Shown: positions 1 through 7,440 of the stretch, one piece after another
Numbering within the stretch: position 1 is the first letter of the stretch
Layout of the letters: every line of letters begins with the position of its first letter
DNA from: Phycisphaerae bacterium
Lineage (GTDB): Bacteria > Planctomycetota > Phycisphaerae > UBA1845 > UTPLA1
Direction: 5' to 3'
Length of the DNA: 64,000 nt
Assembly (NCBI GenBank): GCA_023150615.1
Contig: JAKLKO010000004.1
Coordinates: 1-64,000, forward strand
Program-made: the position numbers and the translations under genes
The notes under the pieces: generated by a model
What the model was told of the DNA's origin: nothing
The model's database searches: none
Seen by the model: only the letters and a program-made list of their open reading frames with translations

Positions 1-415
1 GGCCGGCCTTCTCATCGGCCGCGTCGAGCACGGCGAATGCGACCGGCCCGCCAAGTTCAAGCTGGCCGACCGTCAGCACTTGATCGGGATCGGCGCGCGG
101 CACCGGCCGTGGTCGCCGCCGCGGAAGCGGCGGCTGTGATGGAACACGTCGCTGCGGTCGCCGGTGTCGGCGCAGGTGTCGTACTCGGCAGTCCGGGTAG
201 CGTGGACGTCTCGCCCGCGCCGCCGCCGAACCAGCTCAGCACAAAGCGGGCCATGTCGTTCAGCTCGGGCTGGATGCATTCCGAGCCGTCGAACTGGTAG
301 CACTCGGTGCCGCGCCGCACATCGACGCCGCCGTAGCTGTCGAGCATCTCGCGCCGGCCGTAGATTCACGAGTTGAGGTGCGTGAAGCGTCACCTCACGC
401 GGGGATGGATAATAC
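1..415 (-). pseudogene. Decayed mobile-element remnant, copy A
   Basis: No intact gene reads through this stretch. On the minus strand a fragment containing MLDSYGGVDVRRGT and MARFVLSWFGG (about 210-347) matches the patch at 7700-7800 nearly residue for residue, but it loses its frame on both sides. Copy A has a glutamine codon (CYQFDGS) where the 7.7 kb copy has a TAG stop, so A keeps the older state there. From 1 to about 120 another minus-strand frame (GQLELGGPVAFAVLD) runs off the window edge. The family of this fragment is not recognised. The repeated mosaic pattern points to debris of an integrated element rather than a working gene. Confidence 0.6.
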
Positions 416-473
416 GCCTGTCGCTGGACTGGCCGGGCCGGATTGCCATCGAATAAATTTTATCAACATTGCC

Positions 474-502
474 TTGACATTGGACTCGACATCGGATACG
501 CT
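474..502 (+). promoter_or_regulatory. Candidate sigma-70 promoter for the 535 gene
   Basis: A consensus -35 box TTGACA (474-479) is followed after 17 bp by a weak -10 box TACGCT (497-502). It lies 33 bp before the ATG at 535, in a locally AT-rich patch (about 451-480) that stands out from the GC-rich surroundings. An AGGAG ribosome site sits just before the ATG. The -10 box matches only three of six consensus bases, so this is a prediction. Confidence 0.45.
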
Positions 503-534
503 CCTGAAAGATCGTCGAATACTAGGAGATCGAC

Positions 535-1071
535 ATGGACTTTCGCGACATCGAGGCCGTCCAGACCATCCTGAAGACGCTCGGGGACTTCGAGCCAACG
601 GAGCAGGAACGCATCCTTCGCTGGGTGGCCGAAAAGCTCGAATTGAAGGGTCTGCGAACCAATCCCGTACGCCCGCCCGCCGGCGCGGCATCGCCGACCT
701 CAAACGGAGGTGCGACCGCTGCCGGTGACGCCCTCCAAGAATTCAGTACAGTGGGCGACCTCATGGCCGCGGTGCATGCCGAGACGGCTGCCGAGCGCGC
801 GCTCGTTGTAGCGACGTTTCTGCAATACCGCACTGGAAAGGGAGCGCTCACGGGGTTCGAGGTGAACAGCGAGTTGAAGCACCTTGGCCACGCCGTGGGG
901 AACATCACCGATACGCTTACCGCCCTCCAAACGGCGAAACCGGCACTCGTGATCCAAGTGCGGAAGAGCGGAACGACGCGCCAGGCGCGCAAGCAGTACA
1001 AGGTCACCGACGCTGGCTATCGGCGCGTCATCCAACTGCTGGAGCAAGGCACCCCAAATGAAGAGTCGTAA
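535..1071 (+). CDS. Hypothetical protein, possible winged-helix C-terminal half
   Basis: 178 residues; the ATG has an AGGAG site 5 bases upstream. The first 45 residues are helical and charged, residues 46-70 are a Pro/Ala/Gly linker, and residues 75-170 look like a compact domain (GFEVNSELKHLGHAVGN, then a basic stretch RKSGTTRQARKQYKVT). The basic wing-like segment followed by an amphipathic helix suggests nucleic-acid binding, but this is inference. I do not recognise a named family. The gene overlaps the next small membrane protein gene by 14 bases, so the two are probably co-translated. It sits beside a restriction-modification unit. Confidence 0.75.
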   Translation: MDFRDIEAVQTILKTLGDFEPTEQERILRWVAEKLELKGLRTNPVRPPAGAASPTSNGGATAAGDALQEFSTVGDLMAAVHAETAAERALVVATFLQYRTGKGALTGFEVNSELKHLGHAVGNITDTLTALQTAKPALVIQVRKSGTTRQARKQYKVTDAGYRRVIQLLEQGTPNEES

Positions 1072-1243
1072 TCGCGCGGCTTCGTGGGCTGGGTTTATGG
1101 TAGTCCTGGCCGGCTCGGGCTCGTTCGTTTTTTCGGCGTGCCGTGGGTCTTACGAGATTGCCACCGCCAGCGCCGCGTTCGCCGCTGTGGGTCTCTACCT
1201 GCTTTTTGGCAAAGACCCGCCGACAACCACACGGCTGCAATAG
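1058..1243 (+). CDS. Small two-helix membrane protein
   Basis: 61 residues starting at an ATG inside the end of the preceding gene (14-base overlap). Two hydrophobic segments (about residues 10-27 and 33-50) are separated by a short loop containing Cys-Arg-Gly, and the tail is short and polar. No family is recognised. The tight overlap suggests it is made together with the upstream putative nucleic-acid-binding protein, as in small toxin-like or anchor-type gene pairs. That role is a guess from layout only. Confidence 0.55.
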   Translation: MKSRNRAASWAGFMVVLAGSGSFVFSACRGSYEIATASAAFAAVGLYLLFGKDPPTTTRLQ

Positions 1244-1257
1244 AGAATTCTGGGCCA

Positions 1258-2136
1258 TCAGTAGGTCAGTAGGAGCCGATCCGCCACGACTTCGCTTTCC
1301 AGCGTTTGCCCGCCCATCTGTAGGCGACGCAGCATCGACCGTCCGCAGTTCACGAGGATTTCGCGATCAAAAAGCCCGTCGGGGATGGGTAGCTTGCACT
1401 CGTGCGTACCCGACCGTTTGGTACCGTCGATGCTCAGCGCCACGTACACGCCGCGTGCCTTGCACTCCCCGATGACCGTCAGCAACTGGCGCAGCCGGAA
1501 GCGCTGGGCTCCGTAGAGGATGGCCTGACTGTGCGTGTACGGCGGGTCGCAGTAGATCAGGTCGCCAGGTCTCACCAGCGCCATCGCCTCCCGGTAATCC
1601 ATGCGGCGGAATTCGGCTCCTTGGGTCCGCCGATACCACTCATCAACCCGTTCGGCGAAAGCTTCCGGAGGGACTGGGTTATGTGGACCGCAGGGCGTGG
1701 ACATGTACCCGTCCGCCTGTCGGAATCGGACGACCCCCGCATAGCAGGACCGGCACAGGAAGAGCAGGTCCGCTCCGTTGGGTTTCCGGTTGTATGAGGC
1801 CTTGATGCGCTCGTACTCGGCGACCTTCTCGCCGCTCATCAGCCGGTTGTACCGCTCCCTGTACCAGTGCTTGAGCGTGCCGGGGTCACGATGAAGCGTC
1901 TGCCAGATTTCAATGAGCGGAGCGAACGTATCTGAGCCAACCGCCCGCTTCGGCTGAAGCGTGGCGAGTACGGCGGCACTGCCCAAAAACGGCTCGTAGT
2001 ACGTGCCGTAATCCGGGGGGAAGTACGAGACGATTTCGTGCGCCATACGCTGCTTGTTGCCGATCCACTTCAGCAGCCCGGTCGTGAAAGGCGCGACCTC
2101 GACACTCCGTCCGTCGCCGAATAGCAGCGTTTGCAT
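1258..2136 (-). CDS. D12-class DNA adenine N6-methyltransferase (type II R-M)
   Basis: 292 residues, typical for the Dam/DpnII-type alpha class. The AdoMet motif X region KWIGNKQR is at 23-30, motif I YEPFLGSAAV is near 47, and the catalytic motif IV DLIYCDPPY ends near residue 200, with a target-recognition segment between, which is the alpha order. It should methylate adenine within the site cut by the nuclease encoded from 2477. The ATG at 2136 was chosen because AGGA lies 7 bases upstream. In-frame starts at 2193 (ATG) and 2217 (TTG) also exist, but they would put the palindrome at 2194-2208 against or inside the gene. It is divergent from the XRE/nuclease pair. The recognition site cannot be read from sequence. 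Confidence 0.93.
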   Translation of the reverse strand: MQTLLFGDGRSVEVAPFTTGLLKWIGNKQRMAHEIVSYFPPDYGTYYEPFLGSAAVLATLQPKRAVGSDTFAPLIEIWQTLHRDPGTLKHWYRERYNRLMSGEKVAEYERIKASYNRKPNGADLLFLCRSCYAGVVRFRQADGYMSTPCGPHNPVPPEAFAERVDEWYRRTQGAEFRRMDYREAMALVRPGDLIYCDPPYTHSQAILYGAQRFRLRQLLTVIGECKARGVYVALSIDGTKRSGTHECKLPIPDGLFDREILVNCGRSMLRRLQMGGQTLESEVVADRLLLTY

Positions 2137-2193
2137 GTCAGCATCCTGTACCAGCGCTCGCTCCTCAGCAAGGAAGCGACCAAGCCGGACCAT

Positions 2194-2208
2194 ATCCCAA
2201 TTTGGGAT
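2194..2208. promoter_or_regulatory. Palindromic operator candidate (C-box-like)
   Basis: A perfect 7-bp inverted repeat with a single central base, ATCCCAATTTGGGAT, lies in the divergent gap between the methylase start (2136) and the XRE start (2238). Control proteins of type II restriction systems commonly bind dyads in this place and regulate both directions. Its position and its contrast with the GC-rich surroundings make it the best candidate operator for the neighbouring XRE protein. The sequence does not match the classic GACT..AGTC C-box. Confidence 0.55.
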
Positions 2209-2237
2209 TCGTGTCAAGAGCGCCTACGCTGACCGCC

Positions 2238-2480
2238 ATGGCGCGTCAGACTCAGGGTGGCGCACGGCAGCGCTTTCTTGCGCTGCTCCGCCGGGTGCGG
2301 ATGGACGCAGGCCTCCGGCAGGCCGACTTGGCCCGCAAGCTCCGGCAGCCGCAGTCGTTTGTGAGCAAGTACGAGTCCGGCGAGCGACGAATCGACGTCC
2401 TCGAACTTCGGGAGATTTGCAGGGTGTTGGGCGTATCGCTCACCGAATTCGTACGCCGCATGGAGAACGACTCGGATTGA
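2238..2480 (+). CDS. XRE-family HTH regulator, likely R-M controller protein
   Basis: 80 residues, the size usual for restriction-modification C proteins. A Cro/C1-type helix-turn-helix fills most of the chain (about 12-66), with the typical core LRQADLARKLRQPQSFVSKY and then GERRIDVLELREIC. The ATG at 2238 follows the palindrome by 29 bp. The gene overlaps the nuclease gene by four bases (TTGA), so translational coupling is likely. Expected role from the family: binds the upstream dyad and delays nuclease expression until the methylase has protected the genome. A generic XRE regulator cannot be excluded. Confidence 0.88.
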   Translation: MARQTQGGARQRFLALLRRVRMDAGLRQADLARKLRQPQSFVSKYESGERRIDVLELREICRVLGVSLTEFVRRMENDSD

Positions 2481-3340
2481 AACCGGACCCGCGCTTCCTG
2501 AACCAGCCGAAGCATTTCTGGGCCAACGTGCGCTCGATCAGCCAGCACGTCGGTTACACTGCACGCGGGACGGGGCAGATTCGCGTTCCAGACTTGGGCA
2601 CGATCGTCAAGGCGCTCGGCGAACTCGAACTCCGCGTGGGCCATGTTGCCGACGAAGTGGGGGCGCCAACGACGCTCGGCGGGTGCCTTGTCGCGTATTT
2701 TGCGTACCGAGCGGACTTGCTGAACAAGTTCATCGAGCCGCGGTTGATGAACGCCGAACAGGCCGCGAAGGCCTTCGCCCGCGTTCAGAAGCAGACCAGA
2801 TCAAAGCTGCCCATCCCGATGAACAAGCAGAAGGGCGACAAGAAAAAGCCCGCGTATCTCACGGCCGTGGTGAACATGCTGATCGACGCCAGCATTGGCG
2901 GCCTGCCCTGCGATTACGACCCGCGCGAGCTGACGACCTTCACGCACATGGGGGCGCCGCTTCGCACGCTGGCACGTCGGATCGACGGTGCGTTTCCTTC
3001 CGCGGTGAATCCGATCGCGGTCTGGGAGATCAAGGAGTACTACCACACGACCACCTTCGGAAGCCGGGTCGCGGACGGCGTCTACGAAACGCTGCTGGAC
3101 GGGATGGAACTTGAGGAGCTGCGGCGATCCGAGAAAGTCGATTGCAGGCACTACCTCATGATCGACGCCCATTATACGTGGTGGGACTGCGGTCGGTCCT
3201 ACCTTTGCCGCATCGTGGATATGTTGCATATGGGCTACGTTGACGAAGTCCTTGTCGGCACCGAGATCCTGCATCGTCTGCCTGCACTGGCGAAAGAATG
3301 GGCGGCGTTGTATCGCGCTCGCGAGAAACCGCGCGATTGA
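2477..3340 (+). CDS. Type II restriction endonuclease, PD-(D/E)xK type
   Basis: About 287 residues. A putative nuclease core is visible: Asp near residue 170, then a hydrophobic beta-strand leading to WEIK (Glu184, Lys186), followed by a Tyr/His-rich helix. This fits the D...(E)xK metal site of restriction enzymes. I chose the TTG at 2477 because it overlaps the XRE stop by four bases; the frame stays open far upstream, but that part lies under the XRE and methylase genes. A GTG at 2528 is an alternative. Placement with a C protein and a divergent methylase strongly supports a restriction role. Specificity is unknown. Confidence 0.8.
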   Translation: MKPDPRFLNQPKHFWANVRSISQHVGYTARGTGQIRVPDLGTIVKALGELELRVGHVADEVGAPTTLGGCLVAYFAYRADLLNKFIEPRLMNAEQAAKAFARVQKQTRSKLPIPMNKQKGDKKKPAYLTAVVNMLIDASIGGLPCDYDPRELTTFTHMGAPLRTLARRIDGAFPSAVNPIAVWEIKEYYHTTTFGSRVADGVYETLLDGMELEELRRSEKVDCRHYLMIDAHYTWWDCGRSYLCRIVDMLHMGYVDEVLVGTEILHRLPALAKEWAALYRAREKPRD

Positions 3341-3358
3341 CGGGCGGGGACGCCCGTC
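3339..3358 (+). terminator. Hairpin at the end of the R-M operon
   Basis: An 8-bp perfect stem (GACGGGCG / CGCCCGTC) with a 4-base GGGA loop overlaps the nuclease stop codon. There is no T-run, so it may slow or stabilise the 3' end rather than terminate by itself. The GNRA-type loop resembles the other small hairpins in this window. Confidence 0.4.
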
Positions 3359-3363
3359 CCACC

Positions 3364-3880
3364 CTTGCTATACGCCGCCCCGCCGCCGACCTGGGTCCAG
3401 GCCCCGTCGGCATCCATCGTGGCCTGCACGGCCGCGTACTGCCAGCGGCGGTGAGCTGCCGGTCTTCGACGTGATCATCGCGAACGCGGCCGTGGCGATC
3501 CCGCCGCCTCCGCCGCCGATGCGCGCGACCGTCCACGCGATCTCGGCGTCCTGGCGCTCGCCCGGCGGCCGGATGCGTTGCAGGTAGTCGAGCATCAGCA
3601 AGGCAGCGCCGAAGTCATCGGCCGTTGCGGCGATGTTGCCCAGGTCGAACGGCGGCGCGACGAACGCCAGCCGCTCGGCCACGGATTCGAGCGTTGCAAG
3701 CCCGCGGTCGATACGGTCGGCGTGCTCGGCGCCGAGCCTGCGCATGGCGATTGCGTCGAGCGGAACCCCCGACAGCCGGGCAAGCTGGCGGTCCAGCAGC
3801 ACCGCCGCGGACATTTCAACATTCGCAACCACGGCCCGCAGCGCCGGCAGCGCGTCAAGCGCCCCGGTCCATCGTCGCAA
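3364..3880 (-). pseudogene. Decayed DnaB/RepA-like helicase core, copy B
   Basis: The minus-strand reading contains NVEMSAAVLLDRQLARLSG and, 70 residues on, AALLMLDYLQRI. These match motif H1a (SLEMS) and the Walker B segment (DYLQ) of the RecA-like core of DnaB and RepA-type helicases. The P-loop that should come just before is absent, because homology stops at about 3880. After about 3560 the reading decays into Gly-rich sequence and changes frame (AAVQATMDADGAWTQVGG in another frame). A 130-base block is shared with the patch at 7505-7630. It is therefore a non-functional fragment, probably from an element that carried its own replication helicase. Confidence 0.65.
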
Positions 3881-3953
3881 CCGCGGCGCTGCGCGCCGCG
3901 GCGCGCGGCCCCGTCACGTCACTGCTTGCCTAGGTCGCTGCGACCGCGATTCC

Positions 3954-4622
3954 GTGCGGGAGAACGCCGACGCTCGCATCGCACGCGCGGTCGCCGGGGA
4001 TGCCCGCGCGCTCGAGGAACTTCTCGCCGAAACTGCGCCCCGTCTTCGGCCCTGCATCGCCAACCGCGTCCCCAGCGCCCTTCAATCCCTGATCGACGCC
4101 GATGACATCGTGCAGGACGCGCAACTCGAAGTCATCCGCCGCATCCGCGGCTTCGAGTCGCGCGGCCGCGATTCCTTCCGCGGCTGGGTCGCCACCATCG
4201 CGCTCAATCGGCTGCGCAGCATGATCAACGCACACCGCGCATCCAAGCGCGGCGGCGGCCTCTGCCATTCCTGCATCGACCAGCGCGATGCCGCAGGTAT
4301 CACCGGATCGGCGCTCGTCACCGCGGCCGGCCCGGACGAGACGCCCGACCAGATCCTTGCGCAGCGGGAGACTGTGGCGGCCGTCACCGACGCGCTGCGG
4401 GCCCTCCCGGCGCACTATCGCGAGGCAATCCGGCTCGTTCAGTTGAAAGGCTGTTCGGTCAAACGCGTCGCGGATCAGATGGGGCGAACCGAACGTGCCA
4501 TCCACGGGCTGATTCGCCGAGGCCTGGCGCTTCTACGCCGGCACCTCGCCGACGAGCGCAGCCGGCTGAAAGCCTGCCACGCAACGGTGACACGTAACGA
4601 TTCCGTTATCGCATGCACTTGA
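3954..4622 (+). CDS. ECF-type RNA polymerase sigma factor
   Basis: 222 residues from a GTG. Region 2 is seen around 30-100 (LIDADDIVQDAQLEVIRRI, then FRGWVATIALNRLRSMI, the helix contacting core and -10 DNA). Region 4 is around 150-205 (ALRALPAHYREAIRLVQ, then the helix-turn-helix CSVKRVADQMGRTERAIHGL). This matches the planctomycete ECF groups that lack an obvious adjacent anti-sigma gene, and none is seen here. The GTG was chosen because no in-frame ATG fits and upstream sequence belongs to the decayed copy B. No Shine-Dalgarno site is evident, so the start is uncertain. It may control genes in or near the island. Confidence 0.88.
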   Translation: MRENADARIARAVAGDARALEELLAETAPRLRPCIANRVPSALQSLIDADDIVQDAQLEVIRRIRGFESRGRDSFRGWVATIALNRLRSMINAHRASKRGGGLCHSCIDQRDAAGITGSALVTAAGPDETPDQILAQRETVAAVTDALRALPAHYREAIRLVQLKGCSVKRVADQMGRTERAIHGLIRRGLALLRRHLADERSRLKACHATVTRNDSVIACT

Positions 4623-4965
4623 GTCGCCATTCGCGCCCGGCGCAAATCCTACATTCGCCGAACCGGCGGCGCTTCACGATCATGCGTGGGCGCTACCCCC
4701 CGTTTCAGGAACCGGCGATCGGCGGTGTGGTCTCGACCGCCTTCAGGATCGGGCGCGCCAGTTGATCGCGCCGCCTCCCGGGCGTCGATCCGCTGCCCGC
4801 CGGCAACCACGTTTTGAGGCCCACGACACGTGATTTCCCGGACCCGACCCGCCCTACATGGTCAAGCGGTCGCCGGCGAAATGGCCGCTTTCGCCCGTTG
4901 ACTGCCCGTTGCCGCACGGGACAATTGCATTATCAGAAACCGATTACGCATCGGTAGGACCGGTC
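4623..4965. other. Gene-free interval
   Basis: No convincing gene, RNA or repeat is seen. Open frames here lack a ribosome site or any recognisable similarity. The 3' end supplies the AGGA site for the next gene. Confidence 0.5.
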
Positions 4966-5580
4966 ATGGTCCGCGATTACATTCCCGCGCCGGACGGCGA
5001 CTTCCACATCTGGCAGAACAACTTTGTGACCTACGCCAGTACGCACCTGGCCGACCTCGGGCTCGTCGCCGGCGACCTGACGCCGGTGACCACCGCGCAG
5101 GCCGTGTGGACCACGAAGTACCCCGCCAATGCGGCCGCGCAGACGGCGGCGCAGGCCGCGCTTCAGGGCAAGGATGACGCCCGCGCCGGCCTGGCGGGCG
5201 CGATTCGCCCTCTGGTCCGCCGGCTCGAGGCCAGCCCCGACGTGGACGACACCGAGCGGGCCGCGCTGGGCATCACCGTGCCCGACCGCGAGGGCTCGCC
5301 CATCGGCGGCGCTCCAACCAGCCGCCCCGTGGTGAACGTGGACACGAGTCAGCGGCTCCAGCACACGCTTCACTTCGCCGACGAGTCGTCGCCCACAAGC
5401 AAGGCCGAGCCGCCGGGCGTGATGGGCGCCGAAGTGTGGGTCAAGGTCGCCGCCGTCGGCCAACCGCCGCCCGCCGACCGTCCCCGGAGGCCGGCGGTCC
5501 ATCGCGGGAAGCCCGGCCCTCATCGCCGGAAGCCCGCGAGCGGTCCCCGGAACCCAGCGAGGCGCCCGCCGAGTCTGTAA
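4966..5580 (+). CDS. Planctomycete conserved hypothetical with eroded C-terminus
   Basis: 204 residues; the ATG at 4966 has AGGA 7 bases upstream. The N-terminal 160 residues (starting MVRDYIPAPDGDFHIWQN, later LVAGDLTPVTTAQ and RLEASPDVDDTERAALGITV) match from memory a conserved hypothetical found widely in planctomycetes and allied phyla. Those proteins usually end in a fibronectin-III-like segment of about 60 residues after a WVKV motif. Here, after WVKVAAVG, the chain turns into Pro/Arg-rich sequence over a 21-bp tandem repeat, and the fibronectin-like part is missing. The N-terminal domain looks intact; the C-terminus is truncated or frameshifted. Function unknown. Confidence 0.72.
   Translation: MVRDYIPAPDGDFHIWQNNFVTYASTHLADLGLVAGDLTPVTTAQAVWTTKYPANAAAQTAAQAALQGKDDARAGLAGAIRPLVRRLEASPDVDDTERAALGITVPDREGSPIGGAPTSRPVVNVDTSQRLQHTLHFADESSPTSKAEPPGVMGAEVWVKVAAVGQPPPADRPRRPAVHRGKPGPHRRKPASGPRNPARRPPSL
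5481..5564 (+). repeat. Four tandem 21-bp repeats
   Basis: Units at 5481, 5502, 5523 and 5544 share the pattern TCNCCGGAAGCCCGCGAGCGG with substitutions. The period is a multiple of three. In the +2 frame it reads as seven-residue units of the type SPEAxxx, acidic and Pro-rich. In the frame of the gene it reads as Arg/Pro/Lys-rich sequence. The repeat begins where homology of the 4966 protein ends, so repeat expansion or a frameshift probably replaced the lost C-terminal domain. Confidence 0.7.
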
Positions 5581-5618
5581 TCGCTGCCGAAGTCAAGCGC
5601 GGGTAGAATGAGGGCGCC

Positions 5619-6572
5619 ATGAGAACACGCGAGCCGAGTTTGTTTGCTGAGCAGGCGCCATCACGGTCGGCGCGCTCCGTTGAAGCGACGCGCATTCCGG
5701 AGCCCCGGCGCTACGAAGGCCCCGCCACGCGTCACTTGCTAAATCTCGGCGATGCGCGGGCGTTGGACTGGGTCGCGGACGGATCCACGCACCTCATCGT
5801 CACGTCGCCGCCCTATTTCAACCTCAAGAAGTACAACGACCATGCAGCCCAGCTCGGTGACATGCACGACTACGACGCGTTCCATGACGAGCTAGACAGG
5901 GTGTGGCGCCACTGCTTTCGCGTGCTCGTGCCCGGAGGGCGATTGGTCTGCAACGTCGGCGACGTGTGCGTAGCTCGCCGTGCCAATCGTGGTAGGCACC
6001 TTGTTCTCCCATTGCACGCGGACATAGCGGTACGGACGCGGCGCATCGGCTTCGACTACCTGACGCCAATTCTGTGGCACAAGATCGCAAACGCGCAATT
6101 CGAAGCTAGCGGAAACGGCGCCGGGTTCCTCGGGAAGCCGTACGAACCAAACGCCATCATTAAGAACGACGTTGAGTACATCCTGATGCTGCGCAAACCC
6201 GGGCAGTATCGCAGGCCGAGCAACGAGCAGCGCGCCACGTCGCGGTTGACGAAGGAAGAGCAGGCGCGGTGGTTTCGTCCGATCTGGAGCGACATCACGG
6301 GTGCCGCGACCCGCGAGCATCCTGCGCCGTTTCCGGTCGAGCTGGCGTATCGACTGGTTCGCATGTTCTCGTTCACTGGGGACACAGTTCTCGACCCCTT
6401 CGCCGGAACCGGCACAACCACTGTCGCCGCGATCCAGTGTGACCGCAACAGCATCGCCAACGAGATCGACTGGGAGTATGTCGGTCTCGCCGAGAAGCGC
6501 ATCCGCGCTGAGATCGCCCAAGGACGCGTGCTCGGTGAGACTCCGACCCTTACCACCCGACACTCCAGGTGA
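5619..6572 (+). CDS. DNA methyltransferase, beta class (type II R-M)
   Basis: 317 residues. Catalytic motif IV TSPPYFNLKKY (62-72) comes before the AdoMet motif I DPFAGTGTT (about 258-266), with a target-recognition region between (WHKIANAQFE, then GFLGKPYEPNAIIKNDVEY). This is the beta-class order. The SPPY form is usual for N4-cytosine enzymes but also occurs in N6-adenine enzymes, so the modified base is undecided. The first 35 residues are a poorly conserved extension, and the real start could be slightly downstream. It is convergent with the nuclease gene, with only 14 bases between the stops, which suggests a compact restriction-modification pair. Confidence 0.92.
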   Translation: MRTREPSLFAEQAPSRSARSVEATRIPEPRRYEGPATRHLLNLGDARALDWVADGSTHLIVTSPPYFNLKKYNDHAAQLGDMHDYDAFHDELDRVWRHCFRVLVPGGRLVCNVGDVCVARRANRGRHLVLPLHADIAVRTRRIGFDYLTPILWHKIANAQFEASGNGAGFLGKPYEPNAIIKNDVEYILMLRKPGQYRRPSNEQRATSRLTKEEQARWFRPIWSDITGAATREHPAPFPVELAYRLVRMFSFTGDTVLDPFAGTGTTTVAAIQCDRNSIANEIDWEYVGLAEKRIRAEIAQGRVLGETPTLTTRHSR

Positions 6573-6586
6573 CTTGCCGGCGCAGC

Positions 6587-7408
6587 TCAATCGCGCCGAA
6601 TGCCGAGCCGGTCCACGAGCAGACCGACGGCGACAGCAGCCTGTTCGTGGGATTGCGAGGCGAAGCACACCGCGTCGATGTACGGCGAGGTGAGGCGATT
6701 CTGAACGTTAACGTGCTCGGCCGTGAACGGGTAGTAGACGACGGCCGCGAACTTGCCTCGCGAGAAAACCGCTTTGAACTTCGCTGCCTTGTTGATTATC
6801 TCGTCGGAGCGCTTGTGGATATCGCGCCGCGCTTCGATGCGTTTGACATCGACCCCGACCTCGATTGGTCCCGTTTCGGGCGCTGCCGCGTCAAGCTCGA
6901 ACGACTCGCCGCCGACCTCGAATCGGCGCTTGCGAAAGGTCAATCGTGAGAGCGCATTGAGCGATTCCAGGACCGCGCGTTCCCAGCGTCCCTTTCTCGC
7001 CCGGATCTCCTTGTCCACGAAGAAGTACCGGTCGAGTTCACTGAGGGCCGGCACCGCAATCTCCTGCGGAAGGAATGATTTGAGGTAGCCGGCGATCGCG
7101 GCGGCTTTAGCTTCGGTTAGCCGCGGGTTATACGTGTCGATCCCTCGAATGTCGAGGTCGCGCTCGATTGCTCGGCCGGCGATGTTGCAGCATGCAAGCA
7201 ACGCCTTGAGGATGCCCGGCTGTGCCTGAATGGCGGCTGCAAGATCCAAGGCCGTCATCGCCGAGAAGTTGATGACCTCGACCTCGCGTCGCTCGATGAA
7301 TGGTTCAAACGCTTGAAGCAGCGCGGCGCGGACGGCCTCCTGGCGCGCAGCAGCATCCGCCTCCACCCACTCCAAGTAATCTGCGTGCGTGTCGTATCCC
7401 TCGGGCAT
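6587..7408 (-). CDS. Putative type II restriction endonuclease, PD-(D/E)xK type
   Basis: 273 residues from the ATG at 7408, which has AGGAG six bases upstream; a longer frame from 7474 lacks this. A plausible nuclease core is FELD (Asp173), then GVDVKRIE (Asp187-x-Lys189), with an acidic/basic helix RSDEIINKAAKFK and a hydrophobic strand AAVVYYP after it. This is the D...DxK spacing of many type II enzymes. No named enzyme family is recognised. The function is inferred from the core and from the tail-to-tail pairing with the methyltransferase at 5619. Confidence 0.72.
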   Translation of the reverse strand: MPEGYDTHADYLEWVEADAAARQEAVRAALLQAFEPFIERREVEVINFSAMTALDLAAAIQAQPGILKALLACCNIAGRAIERDLDIRGIDTYNPRLTEAKAAAIAGYLKSFLPQEIAVPALSELDRYFFVDKEIRARKGRWERAVLESLNALSRLTFRKRRFEVGGESFELDAAAPETGPIEVGVDVKRIEARRDIHKRSDEIINKAAKFKAVFSRGKFAAVVYYPFTAEHVNVQNRLTSPYIDAVCFASQSHEQAAVAVGLLVDRLGIRRD

Positions 7409-7440
7409 CCGCGTCTCCTGCGTGAAACACGACCAGTGTA

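Noticed and set aside
5481-5564. Possible CRISPR-like array
   Set aside because: Units are contiguous 21-mers without spacers and lie inside a coding region. No cas genes are present.
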